A stretch of 64,000 nucleotides of DNA from Chlorops oryzae (taxonomy: Eukaryota; Arthropoda; Insecta; Diptera; Chloropidae). The translations under genes and the position numbers were made by a program. The stretch spans positions 114,552,950-114,616,949 of the forward strand of contig CM035806.1 in assembly GCA_020466095.1 (NCBI GenBank). The letters run 5' to 3'. The notes under the pieces are model-generated. The model ran no database searches. It was not told where the DNA came from and saw nothing but the letters and a program-made list of their open reading frames with translations. Shown piece after piece: positions 22,986-32,699 of the stretch (positions are counted from its first letter, which is position 1; every line of letters starts with the position of its first letter).

Positions 22986-23021
22986 CAAAGACCTTATAAC
23001 TAACTAGTTATAAGGTCTTTG
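22986..23021. mobile_element. 36-bp insertion consisting only of P-family termini
   Basis: CAAAGACCTTATAACT, a 4-base loop AACT, then the exact reverse complement ending GTCTTTG. A perfect 7-bp duplication GTAGTAC flanks it (22979-22985, 23022-23028). The 16-bp arm resembles the start of the elements at 15 and 18486 (CAAAGACTATTAAACT, CAAAGACTATATAACT). It looks like an element of that family reduced to its tips. Confidence 0.7.
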
Positions 23022-23251
23022 GTAGTACCAAAGAAAACAGAGTTGAATTATTTAAAATCGCAGTATGCAGTGTTAACGGAAAACCGCCAAGCTTTTCATA
23101 TCATATGTGATTTTGAATTTACGGCCTGTAAGTGAGGAGCATCAGTGCCAAAATATTTTTTTTTGCATGTAACTCCTTAGGGGTGGATTTGCGACCACCC
23201 CCCAGCCATACGATTTTTGGTACGTCTGGACTCCCCCTATCGCCAACTTTT

Positions 23252-24132
23252 TATACCCGACACACTCTGTGTCGAGGGTATATTGCGTTTGTGTGGTTGT
23301 GTGTAACACCCAGAACCAGTCGAGATAGACCATACAAAATATATATAGAAATGATCAGCGTCACCAGCAGATTCGATTTAGCCATGTCCGTCTGTCTGTC
23401 CGTCTGTCCGTCTGTCTGTCCGTCTGTTTGTATACAGTTTTCTTATCGAAGGAGTTGAGCTATCGCGACAAAAATTGGTATGCGTGCTCACGGGGACATG
23501 AGTAAGAACAAGTTCGAGAATGGACCCGATCGGACCATTTTTAGGGGTACCTCCAGTACTAGGGTCTGTTACGAAAATCACAAAAACTGCTCTTAAATCG
23601 AAGTTTTTCAAGATATTTTGATGAAATTTGATAGTTGAACATATTTGAAGTCAAGTTATTCAATTTCCAAAAATTGAAAAAGTGGGCGTGGCAGAAGGGC
23701 GGTTTTCGAAAATTGTCTCGTACAACCGAAATTCAAATGGGACTTGAACGAAATTTGGCACTTATGCTTCGTTTGTAGCAATAAACATCCTCCAAAAAAA
23801 TTTCCTTTGTCGGTCCTTTATTAAGGGTACCTCCAGTACTAGGGTCTGTCACAAATATCCCAAAACTGCTTCAAAATCGGACTTTTTCGAAATATTTTAA
23901 TTGAAACTTAAAATTTGAGCGTATATTTAAGCCTCCGATTATAGTTCAACAAAAATTGGAAAAGTGGGCGTGGCAAAGGGGCGGTTTTCATAAAGAAATC
24001 TATCAAAAGTCGGTATATGGGGCCCCTGATGGTCTAAAACACCTCTTGATATTAAACATTATTTGAACATGTGTGTATGTGTCGGGTATTCTATTGTCAG
24101 GCTCGCCTGACTATAACACCCTTACTTGTTTT
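23252..24132. mobile_element. DINE-type repeat, copy 3 (second subfamily)
   Basis: Starts with the hairpin TATACCCGACACACTCTGTG...GAGGGTATA, has the CCGTCTGTCTGTCCGTCTG microsatellite near 23386-23430, and ends CAGGCTCGCCTGACTATAAC...CTTACTTGTTTTT. Two ~185-bp internal units each contain GGGTACCTCCAGTACTAGGG and AGTGGGCGTGGCA. Same architecture as the other DINEs but a distinct sequence subfamily, shared with 61700-62095. Confidence 0.72.
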
Positions 24133-24180
24133 TGATCTATTGAGTATGGAACACCCTGTATATCAAGCGATTATTTTTAA

Positions 24181-24682
24181 CCCTGCTACTACGTTAGAAA
24201 AAAAATACACATGTTATGTTCGGGTCATATTTTGACCCCCCACATTTTTCTCTTGAGAACATTCAAATTTGTACATTTAAAAAATATTTTTAAGGCTTGT
24301 GATCAATGCAATATATCGTCGTTTGAGTGATTGTGTGTCGGTGTGACGGACAAACAGGTTTTTTGCAAGATATGCACTCAGTAAAGGTCTTTTTTTCCTT
24401 TTTAGACGGGCATATGCTTACGCTCTTCGTTTAGTCACTGCTGTAAACGAATTCCAGCTAAAAATGATAGAGGGTCATAAAATGACCCGAACATGATATG
24501 CGTAAACACTTGCAATAAAAAAATTTCTAAGCCTAAGATGGTGATAAAACTAATTGAATTCAATATATTTCAACAATTGATGCACTGAGTAGTAAGAACT
24601 TTCAATTATATTCCACCAGTTAGAAATCCGGTAATGTTAAATACGATTTGGGTCATCAAAAGACCCTAACGTAGTAGCAGGG
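24181..24682. mobile_element. piggyBac-type MITE
   Basis: Termini CCCTGCTACTACGTTAG / CTAACGTAGTAGCAGGG, flanked exactly by TTAA (24177-24180 and 24683-24686), the piggyBac target. Subterminal GGGTCAT...TGACCC words occur near 24222, 24473 and 24650. Length is 502 bp; no transposase. Confidence 0.88.
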
Positions 24683-24766
24683 TTAAATAGTTCTGCGTAA
24701 TAATGCTCTACGAGTTCAATTACATATATCGCACACTAATCACTAAACCGGCACAATTCAAAATTT

Positions 24767-25942
24767 TTATGCCCAGCGTAAGCGGGGTATATTAGTTTTG
24801 TGCAAATCTTGTAACAGGGAGAATTATGCTCCGGAGATATAGCAAAATATATAAAGAAATGATCAGGATCAAAAACTGAATCGATTTAGACATGTCCGTC
24901 TGTCCGTCTGACCGTCTGTCCGTCTGTCCGTCCGTCCGTGGTCGGATCTCCTCCGAAACGGCTGAACCAATGAAGTCGAAATTTAGCACACGTGTATATC
25001 GGGGTCCGAGTATGATCCTAAGTAAAAATGGGAGACATCCGCCCACTGCCACGCCCACAAATGAATTTATTGTGTTTTCAGTAAAATGATTGTTACTTGC
25101 GAACCACTCAACATATTCCATTGATATTTGCTGTACTGGTAAACTACATAAAGGGACATATCCTGGAAAAAAATGGACGCTGCCCTCCTCGAGCCACACC
25201 CACAAATAAGCCCACAAATAAGGGCTTATCGTAACATGTGAAGTTAAAGCCGTAGAAGCTTCATATTCGCAACATAGGTTGACTAAGGCAAATGAAAGGT
25301 GTAGGAAAAAATGTTTGTGGCCCGCCCACTGCCACGCCCAAAAATGGAGAAATTTCGTAACTTCCGAAGTAAAAGGCATAGAAGCTTCAAATTCGCAACA
25401 TAGGTTAACCAAGGCGAATGAAAGGCGTAGGAAAAAAATTTATGTGGCCCGCCCACTGCCACGCCCACAAATGAAGATTTTTCGTAACTTCCGAGGTAAA
25501 AGGCGTAGAAGCTTCAAGATCACAACATAGGTTGACCAAGGCAAATGAAAGGTGTAAGAACAAAAATGTATGCAGCCCGCCCACTTCCACGCCCCTAAAT
25601 GAAGATTTTTCTTAACTTCCGAAGTAAAGGGCGTAGAAGCTTAAAATTCGCAACATAGGTTGACCAATGCGAATGAAAGGTGTAGGAAAAAATTTTATTT
25701 GTCCCGCCCACTGCCACGCCCACAAAAAAGGATTTTTCGTAACTTCTGAAGTAAAAGGCGTCTAAGCTTCAAATTCGCAACATAGGTTCATCAAGGCGAA
25801 TGAAAGGTGTAGGAAAATAATGTATTAGGCCCGCCCACTGCCACGCCCACAAATAGAGAAGCAAAACATACTGCGCTCATAATATCGGGACGCTGGGTAT
25901 TTCAAAGTCGGGCTTGACCGACTTTAGCTTTCTTACTTGTTT
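24767..25942. mobile_element. DINE-type repeat, copy 4, with 127-bp tandem units
   Basis: Starts at the hairpin GCCCAGCGTAAGCGGGGTAT, has a CCGTCTGTCCGTCTG-type microsatellite near 24894-24940, and ends AAGTCGGGCTTGACCGACTT then TAGCTTTCTTACTTGTTT. Five internal units of about 127 bp recur with CCCGCCCAC starts at 25321, 25448, 25576, 25703 and 25830. A long minus-strand open frame (24792-25412) is a translation of this repeat. Confidence 0.78.
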
Positions 25943-26267
25943 CTATCAGTTTTTTCATATTCGTCAACTTTTTACTGTAGGAAAAGGAACACTTGGAAAA
26001 TAAACATTGATATTAATTGATTCTGCAGTTAATTATGAATAATATAAATTAAGAAAAGAATTTGATTTTACAGGTGTCGAGAGTTATAGGCTGTTTGCCC
26101 GAGAAATGAAAAATTTTGCGTTGTGCCGATATGTAATTAATATTTTTGCAAAAAAAACAAAAACAACAAAAACTTAAATCAAATTCTATAATCAATGCTA
26201 AAAATGTTCAGGTTTTAATATTCAGAAAAATTAAATAGAGATGTGCATATCTATTTAAACATAAATT
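25943..26267. other. noncoding, no recognised feature
   Basis: Short A+T-rich stretch between a DINE and the Penelope remnant; nothing identified. Confidence 0.35.
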
Positions 26268-26543
26268 TACATAGGGACAACATAGAGAGCACTCAGTACT
26301 AGACTCTCAGAGCACGAAACAGACGCGAAAAACAAGAAACGAAACACAGCACTAGCTTGCCACTTGACAACGGAAGGGCACACAGCTGATTTCGAAAACG
26401 CGCGAATATTAGACATAGAAAGACGATGGAACACTAGACTAACGCTAGAAACCTTAAGGATACAACAACAATTAACGCGGGCGATGAACTTCAAAGAGGA
26501 CAAAGACAAAATCAGCTGTGCATATACAAATGCTTTAACTTAG
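26268..26543 (+). pseudogene. Penelope-like element, GIY-YIG endonuclease C-terminus
   Basis: The frame opens with YIGTT, the second half of the GIY-YIG signature, then an in-frame TAG, then RLSEHETDAKNKK, TALACH, GHTADFENARILDIERRW and a tail ending at the stop at 26541. The order matches the endonuclease domain of the second Penelope copy (29490-29846), but the sequences are clearly different families. Reverse transcriptase and the first part of the endonuclease are missing. A 3' noncoding region follows to about 26860. Confidence 0.65.
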
Positions 26544-26716
26544 AAGCATTCAATCTTGACTACTCCAAACATTCGGGCGGAATTAGAAGGAAAAAAAGTT
26601 TTTAAAGAAAATGTAAAAATTAATATTTTATACAAAAATGTAAGTTTAAAAAATTTTTTCTAAAAATGTAAATTTTAATTGTAAAAATTTTAAATGTGAA
26701 AAAAAAAACTTCTCAA

Positions 26717-26760
26717 TAAAATAGACTCCCTGAGGAAGACTACATAGCTAGTCGAAAAGC
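26717..26760 (+). other. hammerhead-like hairpin in the Penelope 3' region
   Basis: CCCTGAGGAAGACTACATAG followed by CTAGTCGAAAAGCG. CTGAGGA and GAAA flank a GACTA/TAGTC stem in the order found in hammerhead ribozyme cores, which are known from Penelope-like elements. There is an extra A between the core and the stem, and the cleavage-site strand was not found, so activity is doubtful. Confidence 0.3.
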
Positions 26761-26919
26761 GTAGGAGAAAAAAGGAATTCGAAATCTTTTGAATTGCCTC
26801 AAACTTGTCGACCAATAAACCCGCCCTATAACACAATAAATAGCTAAAGCTACTCAATTATATTCATTGCTTTCCACTCAGAGAAGGTAACGTTCGAGTG
26901 CCAGCAAAAACAATAATTC

Positions 26920-27150
26920 AATAGATCTTCTAGTTCAATAGCTGTTCTATTGCAATAGTTCTTCTAGTTCAATAGTTCGCGAACTGAAAGAACTAACTAG
27001 CTCGTTATAGTTCTCGAACTAAAAGAACGCCCTAGGTCGAAATAGCTCGCGAACTAAAGGAACTAAAAGAACGAACTAGTTCGCGACGAAACAACGAACT
27101 AAAAAAAGCAGTGAGTCAAACGAACTAGAATTGCGAACTCTATTGCTAAG
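26920..27150. repeat. degenerate TAGTTC/GAACTA palindromic repeat cluster
   Basis: Dozens of TAGTTC, GAACTA and TTCGCGAACT words in both orientations over 230 bp. A shorter cluster occurs at 20925-20990. Flanking words AAGTGTTAATA...ACAAAACA are shared by both, suggesting termini of one element family, but no target duplication was identified. Confidence 0.45.
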
Positions 27151-27377
27151 TGTTAATATATTTGGTGATGAATAACAAAACAGTGAAACAAAAGTTTGTT
27201 TAAAAATTAATATTTCTAACTTTTCCCAAATTTTTTAATATGTTTGAAATTTTTAATTGTGGCAAATATAATATCGTGCCAATGATTTGAGTTTAACAAT
27301 TGCCATTAATTGGAATTTTTCGTAGTCAGTTTTGCTGTGTAATAATCCCGTACTCTAAATAGTGTTGCTCGTCGCCC

Positions 27378-27660
27378 ATGTTCTTTGTAAGTGCTATTAA
27401 ACACTGGAATGAATTACCAATTGCAGTAAAAGCCGTTAGTGTTGCTAAGTTCTTCAGGCTGGCAATAAATGAGCTGATAAGAAATTATTTTAAAGTTAAT
27501 TAATTAATCCCTCTATTGTTATTTTTAAGAGTAATATACTTAAATTTTCCTAATTCCCTAAGCTTTTTTGCAGAAGTAAATGCACAATAATAGATTAATA
27601 GTCTTATGTGCACAATACAATAAAAATACAAAAATACAGAATATTAGTTATTGGCCACAA
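27378..27660 (+). pseudogene. LINE ORF2 C-terminus and 3' tail
   Basis: A 41-codon frame (27378-27503) reading AIKHWNELPIAVKAVSVAKFF matches the typical C-terminal WN-LP segment of CR1/Jockey-group ORF2 proteins. It is followed by an A+T-rich 3' UTR ending in ACAATAAAAATACAAAAATA. Severely 5'-truncated, as usual for LINE insertions. Confidence 0.55.
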
Positions 27661-28204
27661 ATGTTGAACAATGGTCGAAAAAAAAAACAAACCTTAAAAT
27701 GTTCCTTTTTTCAATTTAAAGCCACAAGCTGTCAATTTTCTGGGTAAGTATGCTCGGTATTTTTATTTTGCTGTTCAATACCAATAACTTTCCTGAAGAC
27801 ACCAAAAGAATATTCCTCACGGTTAGCATGAGACAGTTGTTTAAAAAAGTCGAAAAAATGGTGTAAATATAGAATTTGAGCAAAAAATAAATATCCAAGG
27901 CTACCGTTTTCTTATGAGCAGTCAATGTAATGATGCAGAATGTACCATGGTTCCAAGAACCTTTAAGTCAAAGTCTCAAATCCTACCCCGAAAAAATGTG
28001 TGTCGCACTGTGTTATAATGCAACTGAAAATGCATTTTAACCCTTTAATTATAGTGCAGTTAGTAATGCGTTGTAAGTATAATGATAATAAAATATTTTG
28101 CATTATCCTTAAATCATTTTTGTTCTTTTAATCCATACTTTTGGGTTAATTTTTGAATAAAACTGTGAAAATGGGCAACAGTTTTAACAACAACTTTAGT
28201 TTTA
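27661..28204. other. noncoding with a CACAGTGCGACAC terminus
   Basis: At 28005-28022 the minus strand reads ATAACACAGTGCGACACAC, the same end as at 9447 and, inverted, 19322. The sequence behind it does not match those copies. No gene seen. Confidence 0.4.
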
Positions 28205-28228
28205 ACTAAAAAAATTTGTCGAAATAGG

Positions 28229-29846
28229 CAACATTGTTTAAAAGCCTTAAGAAGAGATCCTACGACAACCTTGCAGCAGAAGAACAACAATTTAGTTGAA
28301 CAACTATTTAAAAGAGGATTCATTACGACGGAAGAGATACAAAAACTAACAATTTACAACGCAACAGCTCCCAGAATATATGGCCTCCCGAAAATTCATA
28401 AAGACAACATGCCCTTAAGACCAATTTGTTCGTCAATAAACTCCCCATCGTATAAACTTTGCAGATACTTTTCAGATATTCTGAACAACGTGACGAGGGA
28501 CTCCCAGTACAACATCAAGGACGTGACACAGCTCAAAAACAAAATAAATGATAGTTACATCAGTGATGAGGAATTAATGGTTTCTTTTGACGTGGTTTCA
28601 CTGTTTCCAAGCGTTCCTATTGACTTAGCGCTGAGAGTAATTGAACGACAGTGGGACAAGATAGCAGAACATACGAAGATAACAAGACAACTATTTATGG
28701 AAATACTACGTTTCTGCCTTAAGGACAACAATTATTTGAAGTACAAAGACAAAGTGTACAACCAATTAAAAAGGGACGCCGATGGGGTCTCCAATATCCC
28801 CAGTGATAGCGGATATCGTAATGGAGGAAATTCTAAACAAATTTATGGACACCTCGGAACGGAAACCAAGAATGATCACAAAATATGTGGATGACATTTT
28901 TTGTATTGTGAAGTCTGATGAGCTCGACGATATTTTTCGGAAATTAAACCACTGCAACGCACACATAAAATTCACTAAGGAAGAGGATTAACAAGGACAA
29001 CTCCCCTACTTAGACGCAAAATTTATAAGAGGTGACAATAATATTATAAAAGTTGACTGGTATCAAAAACCTATTGCCTCGGGACGTATTATTAACTTTC
29101 ACTCAAAACATCCAAAAAAGACAATAATTAACACAGCGAAGAACCTTATAAAAAGAGCACTAGAGATAAGTGACATACATTTTCATACAGAATTAAAACA
29201 AAAACTGATGGAAATATTGGAAAAGAACGACTTCCCGATACCAACAATCAAGAGACTTTCAAAAACCGCCAGACCTCAGCAGATTCAAAAAGAAAGAAAC
29301 CCCCCAAAAATATTCAAAGGAGTGACATACGTAGAAGGACTCACCGTGGACCTCAAGAAGACTAATTTATATGACAAGAACAAGTATCAGCTAGCCCCTA
29401 GATCATATAACACACTAAATAAATTATTTAGCAACACAAAATCACAAATGGATAAAATGGACAAATCGAACGCAATATACAAAATAACATGCAATGGAGC
29501 TAACAATAACATATGCGGACAAGCATATGTCGGAACAACAAAATCAAAACTAAAAACGAGGATAGCAGCACATAAATCAGACCTAAAGAACAATTCTGAC
29601 CAAAAAACTGCGCTGGCCGACCACTGTATAAAGAACAAACACCAACCGAATTTTGACAACATAGAAATATTGCAGCAAGAGAACAACTACAGACGCAGAT
29701 ATACAATCGAAATGCTCCACATACTCAACACTCCAGCAGAAAAGAGGCTTAATTATAAAACAGACACAGATAATTGCGCTCATGTTTACAAACACCTTAT
29801 TAAAAATAAAAATCAGTTTACAAAAGTAACTCATAGGGGAAGGTGA
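28229..29846 (+). pseudogene. Penelope-like element: reverse transcriptase plus GIY-YIG endonuclease
   Basis: Single retroelement protein, broken. RT blocks in order: PRIYGLPKIHK (about 28370), FDVVSLFPSVP (about 28585), then a one-base frameshift near 28770, GTPMGSPISPVIADIV (about 28775) and the catalytic YVDDIFC (about 28890). A TAA at 28989 interrupts the same frame, which then continues through the linker to the GIY-YIG domain: IYKITCNG...CGQAYVGTTKSKLKTRIAAHKSD (about 29478-29590), TALADHC and NFDNIEIL. The N-terminus is truncated. One frameshift and one stop in about 540 codons indicate a fairly recent death. The 3' region is cut short by a minisatellite. Confidence 0.92.
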
Positions 29847-29969
29847 AGTGTTTGATTGTTTTTTAGTTAGAAAAATTTTATTGTTTTGTTGGGTTTCAGA
29901 TGTTTAAACGTCTTTAGTTTTTTTAAAAATTAAAAATTAAATGTAAAAATGACAAAATTACTGACACAA

Positions 29970-30089
29970 TGTGATATATTTCCATTATCAGTACATTTGT
30001 ACTGCTACTGAAATTTGATTTCCATTATTAGTATATTTTTACTGGTACTGAAATTTGATTTTCATTATCAGTATATTTTTACTGGTACT
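29970..30089 (+). repeat. ~48-bp minisatellite, left part
   Basis: Units read ACTGGTACTGAAATTTGATT then TTCATTATCAGTATATTTTT, repeated about three times, and continue at 32542-32690 on the other side of a 2.45-kb hAT insertion that duplicated CTGGTACT. Confidence 0.75.
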
Positions 30090-30415
30090 CAGTGGCGTAG
30101 CGACGTTGAAAAATTATGTGTTCCAATGCACGTGTGGGGGCCCCCTTCCCATTAGTAAAATTTTTTTTATTTAACAAAAACTACATAACATAAATCAAAA
30201 TCTATTATTGAATATGTATAACGAGAATGATAAGAGAACTAACATTATTGAAAGAATTTTAAAGAGAAAGAACTTTATTGTTAAGCGTAATTAATTGTTC
30301 TCATAACTCTTTGCCCATATTTCGGACGTTTCATAAAATATATAATTCAATCAATATTTAATAACTTAGTTTCTAAAAATACAGAGAAAAAAGGAACAGG
30401 ATAATGCGCCTACAC

Positions 30416-30974
30416 TAGGGAGTTTCACACGTGAAAAAAGTGTTTAATTTCGAAGATAGCCCCCTCTCAAACGAAAAATACTATAAATCGAAAAAGTTGG
30501 GCACCATTTTCAATTTTTAAATTGATGTTCAGAGGTCGTTCAAATGTATTTAAGTTAAAATATAAATTTTTTCTTAATAAAACAAAGTTTTAGTCAATTA
30601 CGAAAACAAATTTATACGTAAATAAATCTTCTCGAATCCAGTATACATATAATGAAAGAATTTATCTGTAAAACATTGAGCTCTTCCCGTAAAAACCATA
30701 AATTTAAATAAATTTTTTTGCTTTTTACCCCTAAAAGTAAACGGAAAAAATCCATAAACTGTCGAATTAGAAATTTTACATTAACGAAAACTAAATAAAA
30801 AAATTTTTAGCTCTCTTTAAGGCGTTTTTTGATGAAAATTCAAGTCCTTCGAGCGACCTCTAAACATCAATTTAAAAAATTGAAAATGGTGTCAAAATTT
30901 TTCGATTTATAGTATTTTTCGTTTGAGAGGCCATCTTCGAAATTCAACACTTTTTTCACGTGTGAAACGCCCTA
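30416..30974. mobile_element. foldback hAT MITE nested in the hAT element
   Basis: Ends TAGGGAGTTTCACACGTGAA / TTCACGTGTGAAACGCCCTA and a perfect 8-bp duplication GCCTACAC (30408-30415, 30975-30982). The inverted repeats are long (to about 30540 and from 30845), so the element could fold on itself. Noncoding. Confidence 0.88.
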
Positions 30975-31032
30975 GCCTACACACAAGATAAATAATTCAG
31001 TAATGCATGTGTTTTTAACATTCGACGATGAT

Positions 31033-31967
31033 TTTTATACCCAGCGTAAGCGGGGTATATTAGTTTTGTGCAAATCTTGTAACAGGGAGAATTAAGCTCC
31101 GGAGATATAGAAAAATATATATAGAAATGATCAGGATCAAAAACTGAATCGATTTAGACATGTCCGTCTGTCCGTCCGTCCGTCCGTCCGTCCGTCTGTC
31201 CGTCTGTCCGTCCGTCCGTGGTCGGATCTCCTCCGAAACGGCTGGACCAATCAAGTCGAAATTTGGCACACAGGTATATCGGGATCCGAGTATGATCCTA
31301 AGTAAAAATGGGAGACATCCGCCCACTGCCACGCCCACAAATGAATATAATGTGTTTTCAGTAAAATGCTTGTAACTTGCGAACCACTCAACAAATTCCA
31401 TTGATATTTGGTGTACTGGTAAACAACGAAAAGGGACATATCCTGGCAAAAAATGGACGCCGCTTTCCTCGAGCCACGCCCACAAATAAGCCCAAAAATA
31501 AGGGCTTATCGTAACTTGTGAAGTAAAAGGCGTAGAAGCTTCAAATTCGCAACATAGGTTCACCAAGGCGAATGAAAGGTGTCGGAAAATTTTTTTATGG
31601 CCCGCCCACTGCCACGCCCACAAATGAAGATTTTTCGTAACTTACGAAGTAAAAGGCGTAGAAGCTTCAAATTCGCAACATAGGTTCACCAAGGCGAATG
31701 AAAGGTGTAGGAAAAAATTTTATGCGGCCCGCCCACTGCCACGCCCACAAATGAAGATTTTTCGTAACTTCCGAAGTAAAAGGCGTAGAAGCTTCAAATT
31801 CGCAACATAGGTTCACCAAGGCGAATGAAAGGTGTAGGGAAATAATTTATGTTGCCCTCCCACTGCCACGCCCACAAATAGAGAAGCAAAACATAGTGCG
31901 CTCATAATGTCGGGACGCTGGGTATTTCAAAGTCGGGCTTGACCGACTTTAGCTTTCTTACTTGTTT
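31033..31967. mobile_element. DINE-type repeat, copy 5
   Basis: Starts ATACCCAGCGTAAGCGGGGT, has the CCGTCTGTCCGTCCGTCCG microsatellite (31163-31220), and ends GTCGGGCTTGACCGACTTTA...CTTACTTGTTT. Three 127-bp units start at 31601, 31728 and 31855. Very similar to copy 4 along its whole length. Confidence 0.8.
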
Positions 31968-32114
31968 AAAATTTTCTTTATGGTTTCTTTTTCTATTTTA
32001 TTTAATTTTTTTTTACAAGCACTTTGAAATATTAGAATTCGTGGTTGTGTCACAATTTTTTTGTTTACAAAATACGAAACATAATGTGTAAAAGAAAAAT
32101 AAAGTAATTAAAGT

Positions 32115-32436
32115 TTATTTTTTCGTGCTTTCGCATTTGCGAATCTTGCTACTAAATCCTGAATATCAACATTCTTGGCTGCCTCATTTTCGATTGAAAT
32201 TATAGCTAACGCATTTAACTTTCTTGTGCCGTACTATTTCGTAAATAGTTTTTTATAATTTTCAGTTTAGAAAAAGATCTTTCTGCTTTCGCAACGGTAA
32301 CTGGAATTGTCAAAAATAAACAGCAAGCTGTGACAATTTCACAAAAACTGCTGCTTGAATAGTAATTTTTTATAAGAATGAACTCAAGAAGTTCTTTTGA
32401 GGTATTCAAAGTTTCTAAATCAATTGAATTCTTAAC
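32115..32436 (-). pseudogene. hAT transposase C-terminal remnant
   Basis: Minus-strand frame with IPVTVAKAERSFSKLKIIKNYLRN, the hAT dimerisation signature including the SERSFS-type catalytic Glu context, then a one-base shift and ALAIISIENEAAKNVDIQDL to a stop near 32115. This ending is typical of the Tip100/ZMYM6-like hAT group. The rest of the protein is gone. Confidence 0.78.
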
Positions 32437-32541
32437 AAAAAAAAAACAAACGTTTGCCCAACAATATTTTTTCTTGGGGCCCTGCAAGGCTCGGGGGCCT
32501 GTGTTCATGGAACACATGGAACACCGGTAGCTACGCCACTG

Positions 32542-32690
32542 CTGGTACTGAAATTTGATTTCCATTATCAGTATATTTTTACTGGTACTGAAATTAGATT
32601 TTCATTACCAGTACTTTTTTACTGATAATGGAAATTAGTTTTGCATTAACAGTACATTTTTTATAGTAGGTAATGGAAATTGTAATTCAG
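32542..32690 (+). repeat. ~48-bp minisatellite, right part
   Basis: Continuation of 29970-30089. The last unit is followed by an inverted word (ACTGATAATGGAAATTAG), giving a short palindrome around 32608-32630. Confidence 0.65.
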
Positions 32691-32699
32691 TAAGTAACT

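Larger units (their letters stand above)
21233..24158. mobile_element. TA-flanked element with CAGGGTGTTCC termini
   Basis: Left end CAGGGTGTTCCATACTCAAT at 21233; right end, inverted, at 24158; each is flanked by TA. CAG ends with a TA duplication fit the pogo/Tigger-mariner group. The interior holds unrecognised open frames, a repeat dimer (22500-22790), the 36-bp P-family remnant and a DINE (23252-24132) inserted just inside the right end. Non-autonomous as far as can be seen. Confidence 0.6.
30090..32541 (-). mobile_element. hAT element with nested MITE and DINE
   Basis: Ends CAGTGGCGTAGC...GCTACGCCACTG with a perfect 8-bp duplication CTGGTACT (30082-30089, 32542-32549). It contains a hAT MITE (30416-30974), a DINE (31033-31967) and only the C-terminus of its own transposase. 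Removing the insertions leaves about 950 bp, so it was already internally deleted. Confidence 0.9.

Noticed and set aside
24792..25412. 206-codon minus-strand open frame (and its relative at 31060-31623, 187 codons)
   Set aside because: Both are translations of DINE copies, including 127-bp tandem units and the CCGTCTGT microsatellite; they follow the repeat, not a protein family.
25321..25860. Regularly spaced repeats reminiscent of a CRISPR array
   Set aside because: Units are contiguous and similar over the full 127 bp, with no unique spacers, inside a eukaryotic DINE element.
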